From: Chthoniobacter flavus Ellin428
Lineage (GTDB): Bacteria; Verrucomicrobiota; Verrucomicrobiia; Chthoniobacterales; Chthoniobacteraceae
Length of the DNA: 64,000 bases
Reading direction: 5' to 3'
Assembly: GCF_000173075.1 (NCBI RefSeq)
Contig: NZ_ABVL01000009.1
Span: 1 to 64,000 of the forward strand
The notes beneath the pieces were generated by a model. That model searched no databases. It was not told where the DNA came from and saw only the letters and a program-made list of their open reading frames with translations. Shown here piece after piece: positions 26,905 through 38,300 of this stretch; the first letter of the stretch is position 1; every line of letters begins with the position of its first letter. A program made the position numbers and the translations under genes.

Positions 26905-28209
26905 TTAAAAGACGAACATGCCGATGGCGGCGCCAAACATGAGGACGGTCGTGATCGTGACCACGACCATGCTCAAACGGGAACTGGGCTGGCCTTGCAT
27001 CAGTTCTTTGTCGCGGGCCACGAGCAGGATGCCCACGAGAAGAAAGGGAGCGAGGATACCGTTGACCACGGCGCTCCAATAGAGCGCCTGCATGGCGCTA
27101 ACGTTCAACAAATCGAGTACTACGCCGAGGGCGACCGCCGTGACGATCGCGACATAAAATGCACGGGCGCGAGGAAACTGCTCATCGAGGCCCTGGCGCC
27201 AGCCGAACGTCTCGGCGAAGGCGTAAGCGGCCGAACCCGCCAACGTGGGAACGGCCAGAAAGCCGACCCCCACCAGGCCGACCGTAAACAGGATGGCGGC
27301 GAAATTCCCGGCCAATGGCCGAAGTGCTTCGGCGGCCTGCCGCGAGGTTTCCACGTGGGTGTGGCCCGACTTATGGAGCGTCAGAGCGGTGGTGAGAATG
27401 ATGAAGAACATGACTGCGTTGGACACGAGAGTTCCGACGCCTACATCCCATTTGCGGTCCTCGATGTGCCGATCCGAAGCGCCCCGGCGCTGGGCCAGCT
27501 TCTTTTTTCCGCGAGATTTCTCCTCTTCCACTTCCTGAGAACTCTGCCAGAAAAAGAGATAGGGGCTGATCGTCGTGCCCAGCAGCGCCACCAACGTTCC
27601 CCAAGCGTCATGATCTTTGGGAAAGGTGGGTATGAACGTGTGCCGGGCGACCAATCCCCAATCGGGCTTCACGATGAATCCGGTAATAACATAGGCGAAG
27701 AGCACCAAGGCCAGCCACTTCAGAATGTTGGCGATGGCGTCGTAGCGAAAACGAATCGTGGCTACCGCGATCGCCACCCCGAACGGCAGCACCCAATAAT
27801 GCGAATTGATCCCCGTAAACATCTCCATGGCATCGCCCATGCCGGCAAGATCGGCACCGATGTTGATAGTATTCGCGGCAAAGAGAGCAAAGGAAGCGGT
27901 GACCAGCAACGGTTTGGGAACCTTCTTTCGCAAAGCACCAGCCAGGCCCATTCCGGTCACCATGCCGATGCGGGCACACATCATCTGGACGGCTCCCATG
28001 AGAGGCCAGGTCAATAAGGCCGTCCAAAGCAGCCCCAGGCCATGCTGAGCTCCGGCAATGGAATAAGTCGCGATTCCAGAGGGATCGTCGTCGGCCGCTC
28101 CGGTCACGAGACCGGGCCCCAATATTCGCAAAAAACGCGTGAACCGGTTGCCCGTGTGATCGGAGGCTTTGGCCGAGTTTTCGGAAGGCGCTTTCGACAT
28201 GGATTTCAT
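26905..28209 (-). CDS. Nramp family divalent metal transporter
   Basis: A 434-residue membrane protein with about 11 predicted transmembrane helices. GADDDPSGIATYSIAGAQHGLGLLW in helix 1 is a version of the Nramp DPGN region, and QMMCARIGMVTGMGLAGALRKK resembles the conserved transport signature. A hydrophilic insert of about 35 residues (EEEKSRGKKKLAQRRGASDRH) sits in a cytoplasmic loop. The family imports manganese, iron or similar ions with protons. The altered metal-binding motif (DPSG, not DPGN) belongs to a bacterial branch whose ion is less sure. Confidence 0.88.
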   Translation of the reverse strand: MKSMSKAPSENSAKASDHTGNRFTRFLRILGPGLVTGAADDDPSGIATYSIAGAQHGLGLLWTALLTWPLMGAVQMMCARIGMVTGMGLAGALRKKVPKPLLVTASFALFAANTINIGADLAGMGDAMEMFTGINSHYWVLPFGVAIAVATIRFRYDAIANILKWLALVLFAYVITGFIVKPDWGLVARHTFIPTFPKDHDAWGTLVALLGTTISPYLFFWQSSQEVEEEKSRGKKKLAQRRGASDRHIEDRKWDVGVGTLVSNAVMFFIILTTALTLHKSGHTHVETSRQAAEALRPLAGNFAAILFTVGLVGVGFLAVPTLAGSAAYAFAETFGWRQGLDEQFPRARAFYVAIVTAVALGVVLDLLNVSAMQALYWSAVVNGILAPFLLVGILLVARDKELMQGQPSSRLSMVVVTITTVLMFGAAIGMFVF

Positions 28210-28261
28210 CGACGGGCAAACGAAGTGGGCAATCCACTTTCTCTTTCGCGGAAAGCGGGAA

Positions 28262-28753
28262 TCATTTCGGCACGACGCTGATCTCGCCGCTGCGTTCCAG
28301 GATGGCGAATTTCGCGTCGGCCGGACGTTCGACGCCTTTGAGGCGAAGCTCCTCGAGCAGATCTTCGTTCGTAATGTGATGCTGGGTCATCTCGCGCTGG
28401 TGGACGTTTCCCGCCTCGACCAAAGTCTGGGTGGAACCCTTGATGAGATCACCGAACCGTTTCCACCGGCATGCAAGGTAACCGAGGAGTCGATGCAAAA
28501 TGGCGAGGGCGAAGCCCGCGACAATGGTGGGAATCAGTTGCTCCGACCCGTTCACCGCGCGCGCCATGATCGATCCCAGAATGAAGCCAAGAATGATGTC
28601 AAAAGCCGTCTTTCGCGCGAAAAAACGTTTGTTCGCGAAGCGCACGATGATGAGCGTAGCGAAGAACACCACCACCGCCCGCAGCAAGACTTGGCCGACG
28701 GTGAGATGCTGCGCTTCCACCCCCTCCCCAAACAGCGAGTATAAGGTCTTCAT
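28262..28753 (-). CDS. DUF421 (YetF-like) membrane protein
   Basis: A 163-residue protein. Three N-terminal transmembrane helices (about residues 20-85, VLLRAVVVFFATLIIVRFANKRFF ... GFILGSIMARAVNG) are followed by the cytoplasmic DUF421 domain (STQTLVEAGNVHQREMTQHHITNEDLLEELRLKGV ... FAILERSGEISVVP). The family is linked to spore and membrane processes in Bacillus but has no fixed biochemical role. It is followed by the Nramp gene after 52 bp on the same strand. Confidence 0.88.
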   Translation of the reverse strand: MKTLYSLFGEGVEAQHLTVGQVLLRAVVVFFATLIIVRFANKRFFARKTAFDIILGFILGSIMARAVNGSEQLIPTIVAGFALAILHRLLGYLACRWKRFGDLIKGSTQTLVEAGNVHQREMTQHHITNEDLLEELRLKGVERPADAKFAILERSGEISVVPK

Positions 28754-28851
28754 CTCGTGTTAGTTCGAAATTGTATCTCTAAATCGCATTTGGGCGAACA
28801 AACGGACGGTCGGCACAAGTCCATGAACGAGAGATTCCGCGAAGTCCGGGT

Positions 28852-29190
28852 ATGAAGGATCTGCTTTTTGTATATGTGGATGTGGACGACACGCTGGTCG
28901 AGAAGACCGACGAAGGCGACCGGCCGAAGCCCGCGGTGGTGCGACACGTGTGCGAGTTGCATAAACAAGGCGCGCTTCTGTACTGCTGGAGCACGGGCGG
29001 CGAAGATCACGCGCGAGCGACGGCGCAGAAGCTCGGCATCGAAGGATGTTTCGCCGGGTTTCTGCACAAGCCGCACATTTTCATCGATGACCAGAGCGCG
29101 GCGGAATGGCCCGGCTTCCTCCATGTTCGCCCGGACGAATTGCAGACGTTCGAGGACTATCGTCGCGAGGTGGAAAAGAGAGCCGAATAA
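28852..29190 (+). CDS. Small HAD-like protein
   Basis: A 112-residue protein with two HAD signatures: VYVDVDDTLVEK (motif I, DxD) and HIFIDDQSAAEW (motif IV). CWSTGGEDHARATAQ supplies the motif II Ser/Thr. There is no cap domain, so it is a minimal HAD phosphatase-like fold and could act on a small phosphoester or be a regulatory fold. It is divergent from the DUF421 gene. Confidence 0.75.
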   Translation: MKDLLFVYVDVDDTLVEKTDEGDRPKPAVVRHVCELHKQGALLYCWSTGGEDHARATAQKLGIEGCFAGFLHKPHIFIDDQSAAEWPGFLHVRPDELQTFEDYRREVEKRAE

Positions 29191-29191
29191 A

Positions 29192-29231
29192 AAAGGGAAA
29201 GAGATGCAGCACCCGGTCGGCGCTGCATCTC
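29192..29231 (-). terminator. Intrinsic terminator for the DUF892 gene
   Basis: GAGATGCAGC (29201-29210) pairs with GCTGCATCTC (29222-29231). On the minus strand the stem is followed by TTTCCCTTTTTT, ideal for terminating the gene that ends at 29255. Confidence 0.8.
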
Positions 29232-29254
29232 CCTACCTGATGAAACGAATGGCG

Positions 29255-29755
29255 TTACTCGCCACCCGCCGGGGCCGCCTCATTGACCTGCGTTTCGGCC
29301 AGCTTCGTCAGCTTGGCGTCCGTCTCCTTTTCCTCCTGGAGAGTTTTCCCCAATAGCGAAGCGGCTTCGCGCTGACCCAGGGTATTTGCCAGGGCGATCG
29401 CTGTCCCGTAGCCGGCGATCTCGTAATGCTCGACCCGTTGGGCGGCGCCGATCAGGCCGGCATCGCGCACCGAATCTTCGGCATCTTCGCTGATGAGTTC
29501 CGCGCCTTCTTCGACGAGGCCTTCCATCGCCTTGCATTTGTGGCCGCCCAGCTTCTTGCCGATCATCTCGGCGATCTGATCCAGCCGTTCCACGTGTCCC
29601 TTGGTCTGTTCCAGGTGTTCTTCGAAGCCGGCTTTCAATTCTTCATTGGAAGCGGCTTTCGCCATTTTCGGCAGCGCTTTGACCAATTGGTTTTCGGCGC
29701 TGTAGAGGTCTTTCAGTTCGTGATGAAAAAGATCTTCAATAGTTTTGAGTTTCAT
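29255..29755 (-). CDS. DUF892 / YciE-YciF family ferritin-like protein, second copy
   Basis: A 166-residue paralogue of the 16327-16833 protein, from ATG 29755 (MKLKTIEDLFHHELKDLYSAENQL) with GGAAGG just upstream. The conserved helix pattern is present (ELKDLYSAENQLVKALPKMAKAA, SVRDAGLIGAAQRVEHYEIAGYGTA). The two copies share the central helices closely but differ at the ends. A stress role is inferred from the family. Confidence 0.9.
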   Translation of the reverse strand: MKLKTIEDLFHHELKDLYSAENQLVKALPKMAKAASNEELKAGFEEHLEQTKGHVERLDQIAEMIGKKLGGHKCKAMEGLVEEGAELISEDAEDSVRDAGLIGAAQRVEHYEIAGYGTAIALANTLGQREAASLLGKTLQEEKETDAKLTKLAETQVNEAAPAGGE

Positions 29756-29954
29756 ACCTTCCTTTTCGCTCTCCCCCCGTCGGGCGGTCGGCTTGCCACA
29801 CGCACCGACATCACGGTCAGGTTCCCACCGTAAGGCGACTGCTGCGGTTGCCGCCGAATTATCGAAACCGTAGGAAGAAGCGCACCCGGAATCCCCAAGC
29901 TGAAAGTGCTGTAAACATACATACACCCGGCCTTTCCAACACGAACAAAACAAT

Positions 29955-30203
29955 ATGCCAAAAGGTTCCAAATCCAAATACACCAGCAAACAGAAACGCA
30001 AGGCTGAGCACATTGAGGAAAGTTACGAAAAGCGAGGGGTGAAGAAGAAGGAAGCGAAAAGCCGTGCCTGGGCGACGGTCAATAAGTCCAGCGGCGGCGG
30101 GAAAAAGAGCGGCTCGGGTCGCGGGAAAAAGACCAATAAGAGCCCGGCGAAAAAGGGCGGGAGAAAAGGCGGCGCGGCCAGCTCGCGGAAAAAGAAATCC
30201 TGA
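29955..30203 (+). CDS. Lysine-rich plasmid-stabilization-like small protein
   Basis: An 82-residue basic protein. The N-terminal half (MPKGSKSKYTSKQKRKAEHI, EESYEKRGVKKKEAKSRAWATVNK) matches a small conserved family often labelled plasmid stabilization protein. The C-terminal half is a Lys/Gly/Ser-rich tail (GGGKKSGSGRGKK) of histone-like composition. No enzymatic motif is visible. DNA binding or compaction is an inference. It is followed within 5 bp by another lysine-rich ORF. Confidence 0.75.
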   Translation: MPKGSKSKYTSKQKRKAEHIEESYEKRGVKKKEAKSRAWATVNKSSGGGKKSGSGRGKKTNKSPAKKGGRKGGAASSRKKKS

Positions 30204-30207
30204 TCTC

Positions 30208-30372
30208 ATGACGACGACCCGGCAAAAGAAAGCAGCGAAGTCGAATATCAAAAAAGCGGCCGCAGCTGCGAAATCGAAGCGCACGATCTCACATCTTCCG
30301 AAGAAAACTCGTACCGCCTTGGGTAAAGAGGGCGCCAAGGCGGCACGTCGTAAGAAGCGATCGCACAAGTAG
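30208..30372 (+). CDS. Small Lys/Ala-rich protein
   Basis: A 54-residue protein (starts MTTTRQKKAAKSNIKKAAAA, ends RRKKRSHK). The middle LPKKTRTALGKEGAKAARRKK resembles a widespread small basic family seen in Proteobacteria. The ATG at 30208 follows the preceding stop by 4 bases. It may be a nucleoid-associated partner of the 29955 protein, but no function is known. Confidence 0.65.
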   Translation: MTTTRQKKAAKSNIKKAAAAAKSKRTISHLPKKTRTALGKEGAKAARRKKRSHK

Positions 30373-30410
30373 CGGCGCTTCGATGCGCTCCGCGAACCGC
30401 CGTGAATGGA

Positions 30411-32342
30411 ATGCAAGCCAGAGACGAAACGATCAGCCGGCAGCTACCCATCGGCGCAGAGGTCCACGACGACGGCACTCACTTCCGGGTTTGGGCTCCT
30501 CGCTCCGCGACCGTCGCCGTTGAGTTGGGCGAGGACTGCCAATTGCAACAGAGCCTCGGGACGTTCCCCTTGGAGGCGGAAGGTAACGGATATTTCAGCG
30601 GCCTCGTTTCCCCGGCACGACCGGGACTTCATTACAAATTGCAGCTCCAGCACGGTGCCTTTCCCGATCCTTCATCTCGTTACCAACCGGGCGGTCCTCA
30701 TGCCGCCTCGCGGATCATTGATCCGAGCACGTTCGAATGGTCGGATGGAAACTGGAAGGGCCGGACCAATGACCAACGTGTCTTGTATGAATTGCACGTG
30801 GGAACCTTCACCCGCGAAGGAAGGTGGCGGGCGGCCGCCGAGCAACTCGCAACGCTGGCGGACCTCGGCATTACGACGATCGAGATGATGCCGGTCGCCG
30901 ATTTCCCTGGCCGCTACGGCTGGGGCTACGACGGCGTATCCTTGTTTGCCCCCACCCGCCTCTATGGGGAACCCGGCGACCTTCGCCATTTTATCAATCA
31001 GGCACACACCTGTGGTTTGGAAGTGATCCTCGACGTCGTCTACAACCACCTCGGCCCGGACGGAAACTATCTGCCGGAATTTTCCGCCGACTACTTCAGC
31101 AAGCGCTATCAAAACGAATGGGGAGAGCCGCTGAATTTCGATGGAGAAAACAGCGGACCGGTGAGGGAATATTTCCTCACGAACGCGGCCTATTGGATCG
31201 CCGAATTCCACTTTGACGGATTGCGCGTCGATGCGACGCAGCAGATTTTCGATTCTTCGAAGGAGCACATTATCGCCGCGATCAGCAGAGCTGTCCGCAC
31301 CGCGGCCAACGGCCGGACGACCTATCTCGTGGCGGAGAACGAACCGCAGCAGACGCGCCTCGTCCGATCGTTTGAAAAGGGCGGATATGGAATGGATGCC
31401 CTCTGGAACGACGACTATCATCACAGCGCAATTGTCGCCTTAACGGGACGCATGGAAGCGTATTACTCGGACTACCGCGGCACCGCGCAGGAATTTATCT
31501 CGGCCGCCAAGTGGGGCTATCTCTACCAAGGGCAACGGTATGAATGGCAGAAAGCCCGGCGTGGCACTCCGAGCCTGGAACTGCGGCCCACGCACTTCGT
31601 CACCTTTCTGGAAAACCACGATCAGGTCGCCAACTCGCTGTGGGGAAAGCGTCTCTTCGACCTGGGAAACGCGGGACGCGCTCGTGCGCTCACGGCTCTG
31701 CTCCTCCTTGGGCCGGGAACGCCGATGCTGTTTCAAGGCCAGGAATTCGCCGCCTCTTCTCCCTTCGTCTATTTCGCGGATCACAATCCGGAGCTGGCCG
31801 AAAAAGTCGCGGCGGGCCGTGCGGAATTTCTGCGCCAGTTTCCCAGTATCGCGTCGCCGGAGGCGACTGCCATGCTGCCCGATCCGGAAAACGAGGAGAC
31901 TTTTCTGCGCTGCAAACTCGATTTCACCGAACGCGAGAAGCACGGCGACGTCTACCGTTTGCACCGGGATCTTCTCCGGCTGCGAAAGGAAGATCCGTTG
32001 CTGGGCAAAGCGGAGCGTGGAGCTTATGACGGCGCCACGCTGGGCGAACGAGCATTCCTTTTGCGATTCTTCGGTCGTTCGCAAGATGACCGCCTGCTGA
32101 TCGTCAATCTGGGTCCGGCACTCATTTTCAGTCCCGCACCAGAGCCGCTGCTCGCTCCGCCCGCCGAGATGCAATGGGAACTCGTGTGGTCGAGCGAAGA
32201 CCCCGCGTACGGCGGCAATGGCATCACCCCTCTGAAAACCGAAGAAGACAATTGGCGCATTCCGGCAGACGCAGCCGCCTTGCTGGTTCCGAAACTCATA
32301 CCAGCGTCCCATGAATCCTCCGACCCTTCTGCGAAAAATTGA
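30411..32342 (+). CDS. Malto-oligosyltrehalose trehalohydrolase
   Basis: placeholder. Confidence 0.9.
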   Translation: MQARDETISRQLPIGAEVHDDGTHFRVWAPRSATVAVELGEDCQLQQSLGTFPLEAEGNGYFSGLVSPARPGLHYKLQLQHGAFPDPSSRYQPGGPHAASRIIDPSTFEWSDGNWKGRTNDQRVLYELHVGTFTREGRWRAAAEQLATLADLGITTIEMMPVADFPGRYGWGYDGVSLFAPTRLYGEPGDLRHFINQAHTCGLEVILDVVYNHLGPDGNYLPEFSADYFSKRYQNEWGEPLNFDGENSGPVREYFLTNAAYWIAEFHFDGLRVDATQQIFDSSKEHIIAAISRAVRTAANGRTTYLVAENEPQQTRLVRSFEKGGYGMDALWNDDYHHSAIVALTGRMEAYYSDYRGTAQEFISAAKWGYLYQGQRYEWQKARRGTPSLELRPTHFVTFLENHDQVANSLWGKRLFDLGNAGRARALTALLLLGPGTPMLFQGQEFAASSPFVYFADHNPELAEKVAAGRAEFLRQFPSIASPEATAMLPDPENEETFLRCKLDFTEREKHGDVYRLHRDLLRLRKEDPLLGKAERGAYDGATLGERAFLLRFFGRSQDDRLLIVNLGPALIFSPAPEPLLAPPAEMQWELVWSSEDPAYGGNGITPLKTEEDNWRIPADAAALLVPKLIPASHESSDPSAKN

Positions 32343-35300
32343 TTTGTCGAATACCCGCGCGGAAACCGCGCGGGATTTCCTGCGCCGGGAATGGCTGCTG
32401 ACCAACGGACTCGGAGGTTACGCCTCAGGCACGATCTCCGGCATGGTTTCGCGTCGTTACCATGGCCTGCTCGTGGCAGCACTCCCGGCGCCGTTGGGAC
32501 GCATCGTGATGTTGAACCATCTGGCGGAATATCTGTATCCAACCGAAAGCCGGCAGCTCCAATTTGGCGGCGATGAAAAATGCGGGCCGGATACCCCGGA
32601 TGAAAAATGCCATTTCATTCGGGAATTTCGCCTGGAGGATGGTCTGCCGGTCTGGCGTTACGAGATCGAAGGGCACGTGGTGGAAAGATCGATCCTGCTC
32701 GTCCATGGCCAAAACACGGTGCACATCACCTACCGGCTCCTGACGGGTCAGGACACGCTGCGGCTGGAACTCGCACCGGCGTTCCATTTCCGCCCGCATG
32801 AAAACGACGTCGGGGGCAGCTTGGGAGAAGGCTACACTTTAAATATTCACAATCATCATTATGAAGTGCAGGGGCCGGCGCCTTTTCCACCGGTGCGCAT
32901 GATCGTGCAAGATGGCTCCGCGGCCTTCACGCACGCGGGGACATTTCGGAGTGAAATCAGTTACCAAATGGAAGCGGAGCGTGGTTATCGCTCTTTGGGC
33001 TCCCTGTGGATTCCTGGTAACTTTCTCATCGAGCTGCGCCCGCACGGTTCGGTGACACTCGTCGCCTCGACCGAGCCGTGGAACAGCGTCCTCGCTCTGA
33101 CTCCCTCCGAGGCCTTTGCTTCGGAACGCGAGCGCCGGCGGCGGCTGATTGCGGCGGCGCCTCCCGAGACGCAGCAGGGCGAAGCGGCGGAACTGGTGCT
33201 GGCGGCCGACCAATTCATCATCAGCCCCGCCGGTCGCGTGGAGGATGCGGCGCGCGCCAGAGCCGCGGGCGATGAAGTGAGAACCGTCATCGCGGGCTAT
33301 CATTGGTTCACGGATTGGGGACGTGACACCATGATCAGCCTCGAGGGGTTGACCCTGCTCACCGGACGACAGGTGGAAGCCGGCTGGATCCTGCGCACGT
33401 TTGCCCACTACATCCGTGATGGATTGATCCCGAATATGTTCCCGGAAAGTGAGTCGGAAGGGTTGTATCATACCGCCGATGCGACGCTTTGGTTCTTCCA
33501 CGCACTCGAGCGCTACCTAGAAGCCAGCGGGGATCGAACCACCTTGGTCATCCTGTTGCCGAAGCTCGTCGAGATCGTCGAGAAACACCTGCACGGCACA
33601 CGCTTTGGCATTCACGTGGACCCCAAAGACGGACTGCTCCGGCAGGGCGCCGAGGGTTACCAGCTCACCTGGATGGATGCCAAGGTCGAGGATTGGGTCG
33701 TTACCCCGCGGCGAGGCAAGGCGGTGGAGATCAATGCACTTTGGTACAATGCGCTGCGGCTCCTGGAACGCTGGCTGCGCGAGGAAAACCGAATAGCCGA
33801 AGCAGACGCCTATGCCCGCAACGCCGAGCAAGTGCGAACGGCATTCAATCAGCGGTTCTGGTCCGACGAGCTCGGCTATCTCTTTGATGTCGTCGACGGA
33901 GAGCAAGGTGACGATCCCGCGTGCCGCCCCAACCAGATCTTCGCGATCTCGCTTCCGCATCCCGTGCTCGCTCCGGAACGGTGGCCGGCGGTGCTGGAAA
34001 AAGTTCGCGGAGAGTTGCTCACGCCCGTAGGGCTGCGCTCGCTGAGCCGCGGCCATCCGGATTACAAGTCGCGCTACTTCGGCGATCTCCGTGCCCGGGA
34101 TGCGGCCTATCATCAGGGCACCGTTTGGGGATGGCTCATCGGTCCCTTCATCGATGCCTGGTTGAAGGTCCATCCTGAAGACCGCAGCGGCGCACGCCAG
34201 TTCCTCTCCGGCCTGCTCGCCCACCTCAGCACCGCCTGTATCGGCTCGATGAGTGAGATCTTCGATGCGGAGGAACCTTTCACTCCCCGGGGCTGCATCG
34301 CGCAAGCGTGGACGGTGGCGGAAGTGCTCCGCTGCTGGGTGAAGACGGGGGAGAAAAAATCGTGAGCGCATCCCGGGAAGTCCCTCTTCCGGCTTAACCC
34401 GAATGCATGTTCAGCGCTCGCCCTGACGAGGCGAAAGGGCTCATCGGCGCTCGCAAAAGCGAAGGTTCAGCATGAGCAAAAGGAAAAGTACTCGGATCGT
34501 GGTTTCTCTTTTTACGTTCATCTGCGGCACGGCTTACTTCAGCATCGGCGAAACGCCGGCGCCCGCCGCCCAAACAGGCGTCCGATGCCGTGCAGGAGGC
34601 GCAAACGCAGCATCCAGTACCGATTTCCCGGCCGGAACAAACGAAGACGGACCACGACAAGTCCGATATCTTCGAGGCGAACAAGGCCATGCCTTCGTCC
34701 AATGCATTCAAAGACCAACCGGACAAAGGTGAGATACTCGGATTCGACTTCTATCGAGATCCCCTCGGTGCGAAGAAACCGATGGAATCGCCGATGGAAA
34801 TCGAGAAAGCAGACAAGGCGATGAAAGACGAGGTCATGGCGCAACAGCGCAAACTGCTCGAGCATCGCTATATCCTGACACCGAAGTTTGACCCGGAAGT
34901 GAAGATGTCGCGAGGAAAGCCAGTCCCGATCGGCCCTACGGCGCGGCTTCCGAAAGGGATCACGTGGGAGGACCTGGCGAAGATGTCTCCGGAGGAGATC
35001 CGCAAAGATGGAACTTTTCCCTATCCCTCTCTACCCCACCCCAAACAGGCGCCGGGCGGGCAGGTTTTTCCTCAAGTGCAGATCAAAATGTTTCCCCGGC
35101 TGCAGCGGTTCGATGTCGACTTCGATCTACCGGACGCGTTTCTTCCGGAATTTCCGCCGGCCATCTTTCTCCAGAGTCGACCGGAATTGGGAGATGTCTC
35201 CCGCGGCGAGGTGGTCTCAATCAATAACTATTACCGGCTCTTCAAAGATATCCTGACGCCGGTGCAACTCGATGGCTTGCGAATGCTGGTCACGCCGTTC

Positions 35301-38300
35301 CCCCAGGAAGAGTTCAATCCCACGGACGACCGCAAGAGCGAAGAACCCAGCTTGGGGGTCACCTGCCTGGACTGCCACGTGAACGGCCACACCACCGGAC
35401 AAATCCACCTCAATCCCGACGATCGGCCAGAGCAACGCCGCATGCGCCTCGATACGGTCAGCTTGCGAGGACTTTACAATCAACAAATCCATAGCTCGAA
35501 GCGCAGCCTGCGTTCGGTGGAAGATTTCACGGAATTTGAGCAGCGGACGGCTTACTTCAACGGCGACGAAATTCACGCTTTCAAAAAGGGTGCGAATATC
35601 CTCAACCGCGTGCAAGTCAGCCACATGGCGCAGATGCAAAACATGTTCGATTTCCCGCCGGCTCCGAAGCTGAACGTGGAAGGCCGGCTCGACCGCAGCA
35701 AGGCGACGGAAGCGGAAATCCGTGGCGAGGATTTGTTTTTCGGCAAAGCGCAGTGCGCGGTTTGCCACCCGGCGCCCATCTACATGGATCAGCAAATGCA
35801 CGACCTGAAGCTGGAACGATTCGTCAACGAGGCACCACTGGGGCCGATGAAGACCTTTACGCTGCGCGGAATCAAAGACAGTCCGCCTTACATGCACGAC
35901 GGACGTTGCTTCACCCTCGAAGACACGGTGGAGTTCTTCAACCTGATCCTCGAATTGAAGCTCAATCCTCAGGAGAAAGCGGACCTGGTCGCTTTCATGC
36001 GGACTCTCTGAGAAAGCGGCGGATCTGTGCGCCGCCAACAGACTCACCGTCACCAGCGGGCGATTTTGATCAGGATGCATCTGAGGAGCACCGGATGTTT
36101 CGATCGGCGGTTTTCCTGAAGGGAAACTTCCGTCGCTGATTCGATTCCCCAAATATGCCACTCGAAAATAAAAGCCTGCACGTGTTGCGTCTCACCGGTC
36201 GCTGGATCGTTGAAAAAGATGATGGGACCAGCGTCGGCGACGCCGATGATCGCGAGAGCGCCATCGCCCTCGCCCAAGAGAATGCCCAGCGAGAAGGCGC
36301 GAGCGAGATCGCGATTCACCAGGAAGATGGGCAGGTCGAAAAGACCATCGCCGTGGAGGATTGAGCCCCTCTTAGGCGGGGCTCCGTTTGATCAACTCGA
36401 CGGCTCTTTTGGGGCCATGACGCCCCATGATCCGAAGCTTCTCGCCCTTCATTTGATTGTAGGAAATGAAGAAGTGTTCGACTATATGGACTCACGGAAA
36501 CCGCAAGACGGTCTTGCCGCGGGAATGTTCCCGCTCGAGATGGTCGTGCGCCTTCTGCGCCTCGGTGAATAGGAATATCCGGTCGAGATGCACCTTCACG
36601 CGTCCGTCAGCGACCAGGCGACCGATGACGTCCAATTGCGCAGGGCTCGAATAGACTACGACCTCCCGGCCGCTCACATCGGCGCGCCCGTCTGGCTTCG
36701 GGTTAGGCAACGTCGACACGAGAATGCCGCGCGATTTCAGCGTCGACCATGAACGTTGGCGAATCTCTCCACCGATCAAATCCAGAACGAGGTCCATGCC
36801 CGTGGCGATCTCTTCAAAGCGCTCGGATTGGTAATCGATCGGTCTTCCCGCGCCCAACGATCCCACGAAATCGACATCGCTTCCCGCACAGGTAGCCAGG
36901 ACCTCGGCCCCACACCACGCGGCAAACTGCACCGCATAGTGCCCCACCCCTCCTCCTGCTCCATGAATCAAGACCCGCTGACTCTTGCGCAATCTCCCGT
37001 GCTCAAAAAGAGCCTGCCAGGCCGTCAACGCTGCCACGGGAAGTGCGGCTGCCTCGAGATGATTGATGCCGAATGGCTTGCGCGCGATTTCGCGTGGCGA
37101 GGCGGCAGCCAATTCGGCGTAACTCCCGCGATCATAATCGAGCATGCCGAACACCTCTTCGCCGGTGCGAAACTCGGACACCTCAGAACCTGAGCGGATG
37201 ATTGTTCCGCTGATATCACGGCCGAGGGTCGCCGGCAGGACTGGGTGGAAACGCGGGAACGTGCCGGCGCGTATTTTGGTATCCACCGGATTGACGCCGG
37301 CGGCTTGCACCAGCACCAACACTTCATCGTCGTGGATTTCCGGCTCGGGAATTTCCACCACCCCCAAGGATTCGGCTCCGCCTGCTCGTATCATTTGCAC
37401 GGCTTTCACGGTGGGATAATCGCGCTCCCTCGATAGCTAACTCATCAAAGAGGCAATTCTTTCGCCGAGGGATAGCCGTGTTGTTCCCGTCCCACGTCTC
37501 CATCGTAGAATTTCGTGGTCTTGAACTTCTCGTAGCGTCCATCCGCGGCAAACTGGTGACACCGCTGGCGCAGTGCTTCCATTTCCACCTCCGTCATCGG
37601 CTTGAAATTTCGGGCAATCTCCAGGTTTTGATGAAGTACGCCGAGAGAATCGATCCCACTGATCGTCGTCGCCACCGGCAGGCTCATGGCATAGCGAAGT
37701 CCCTCCTCCGCGGTAATCGTTCCGCTGGTGACCATTTCACCAGAACCGCCGAGGCTTTTCATCCCCAGCACGGCGACGCCGCGGCGGATGGCTTCCGGCA
37801 GGACCTGTTTTTCGAAACTTCGAAATGTGCCGTCGAAGCAATTCAATGGCATCTGCACGGTGTCGAACGGGAAATCATGCTCCAGCATTTTCAAGTGGAT
37901 TGACGGATCTTTGTGCCCGGTAAAACCGATGAATCGCACCTTCCCCTGCTGCTTGGCCTCCAGCAGGGCCTCGGCCGCGCCACCGGGAGCGAAGATGAGA
38001 TCCGGATCATTGAAATAGACGACCTCGTGGATTTGCCAGATATCGAGGTGATCGGTCTGTAAGCGGCGTAGCGAATCCTCGAGCATGCCCATCGCGACCG
38101 CTTTGCTTCGCCCGTGGGTGCACACCTTGGTCATGAGAAAGACTTTGTCCCTCGCTCCTTTCAAAGCCTTGCCCATCCAGTGCTCGGATTTCCCGCGGTG
38201 ATATTCCCAGCAATTGTCGAAGAAGGTGATGCCTCCTTCGAGCGCCTCCTTCACAATTTCGATGGCCGCGGTTTCATCGCAGGCGCTTCCCAAATGATGG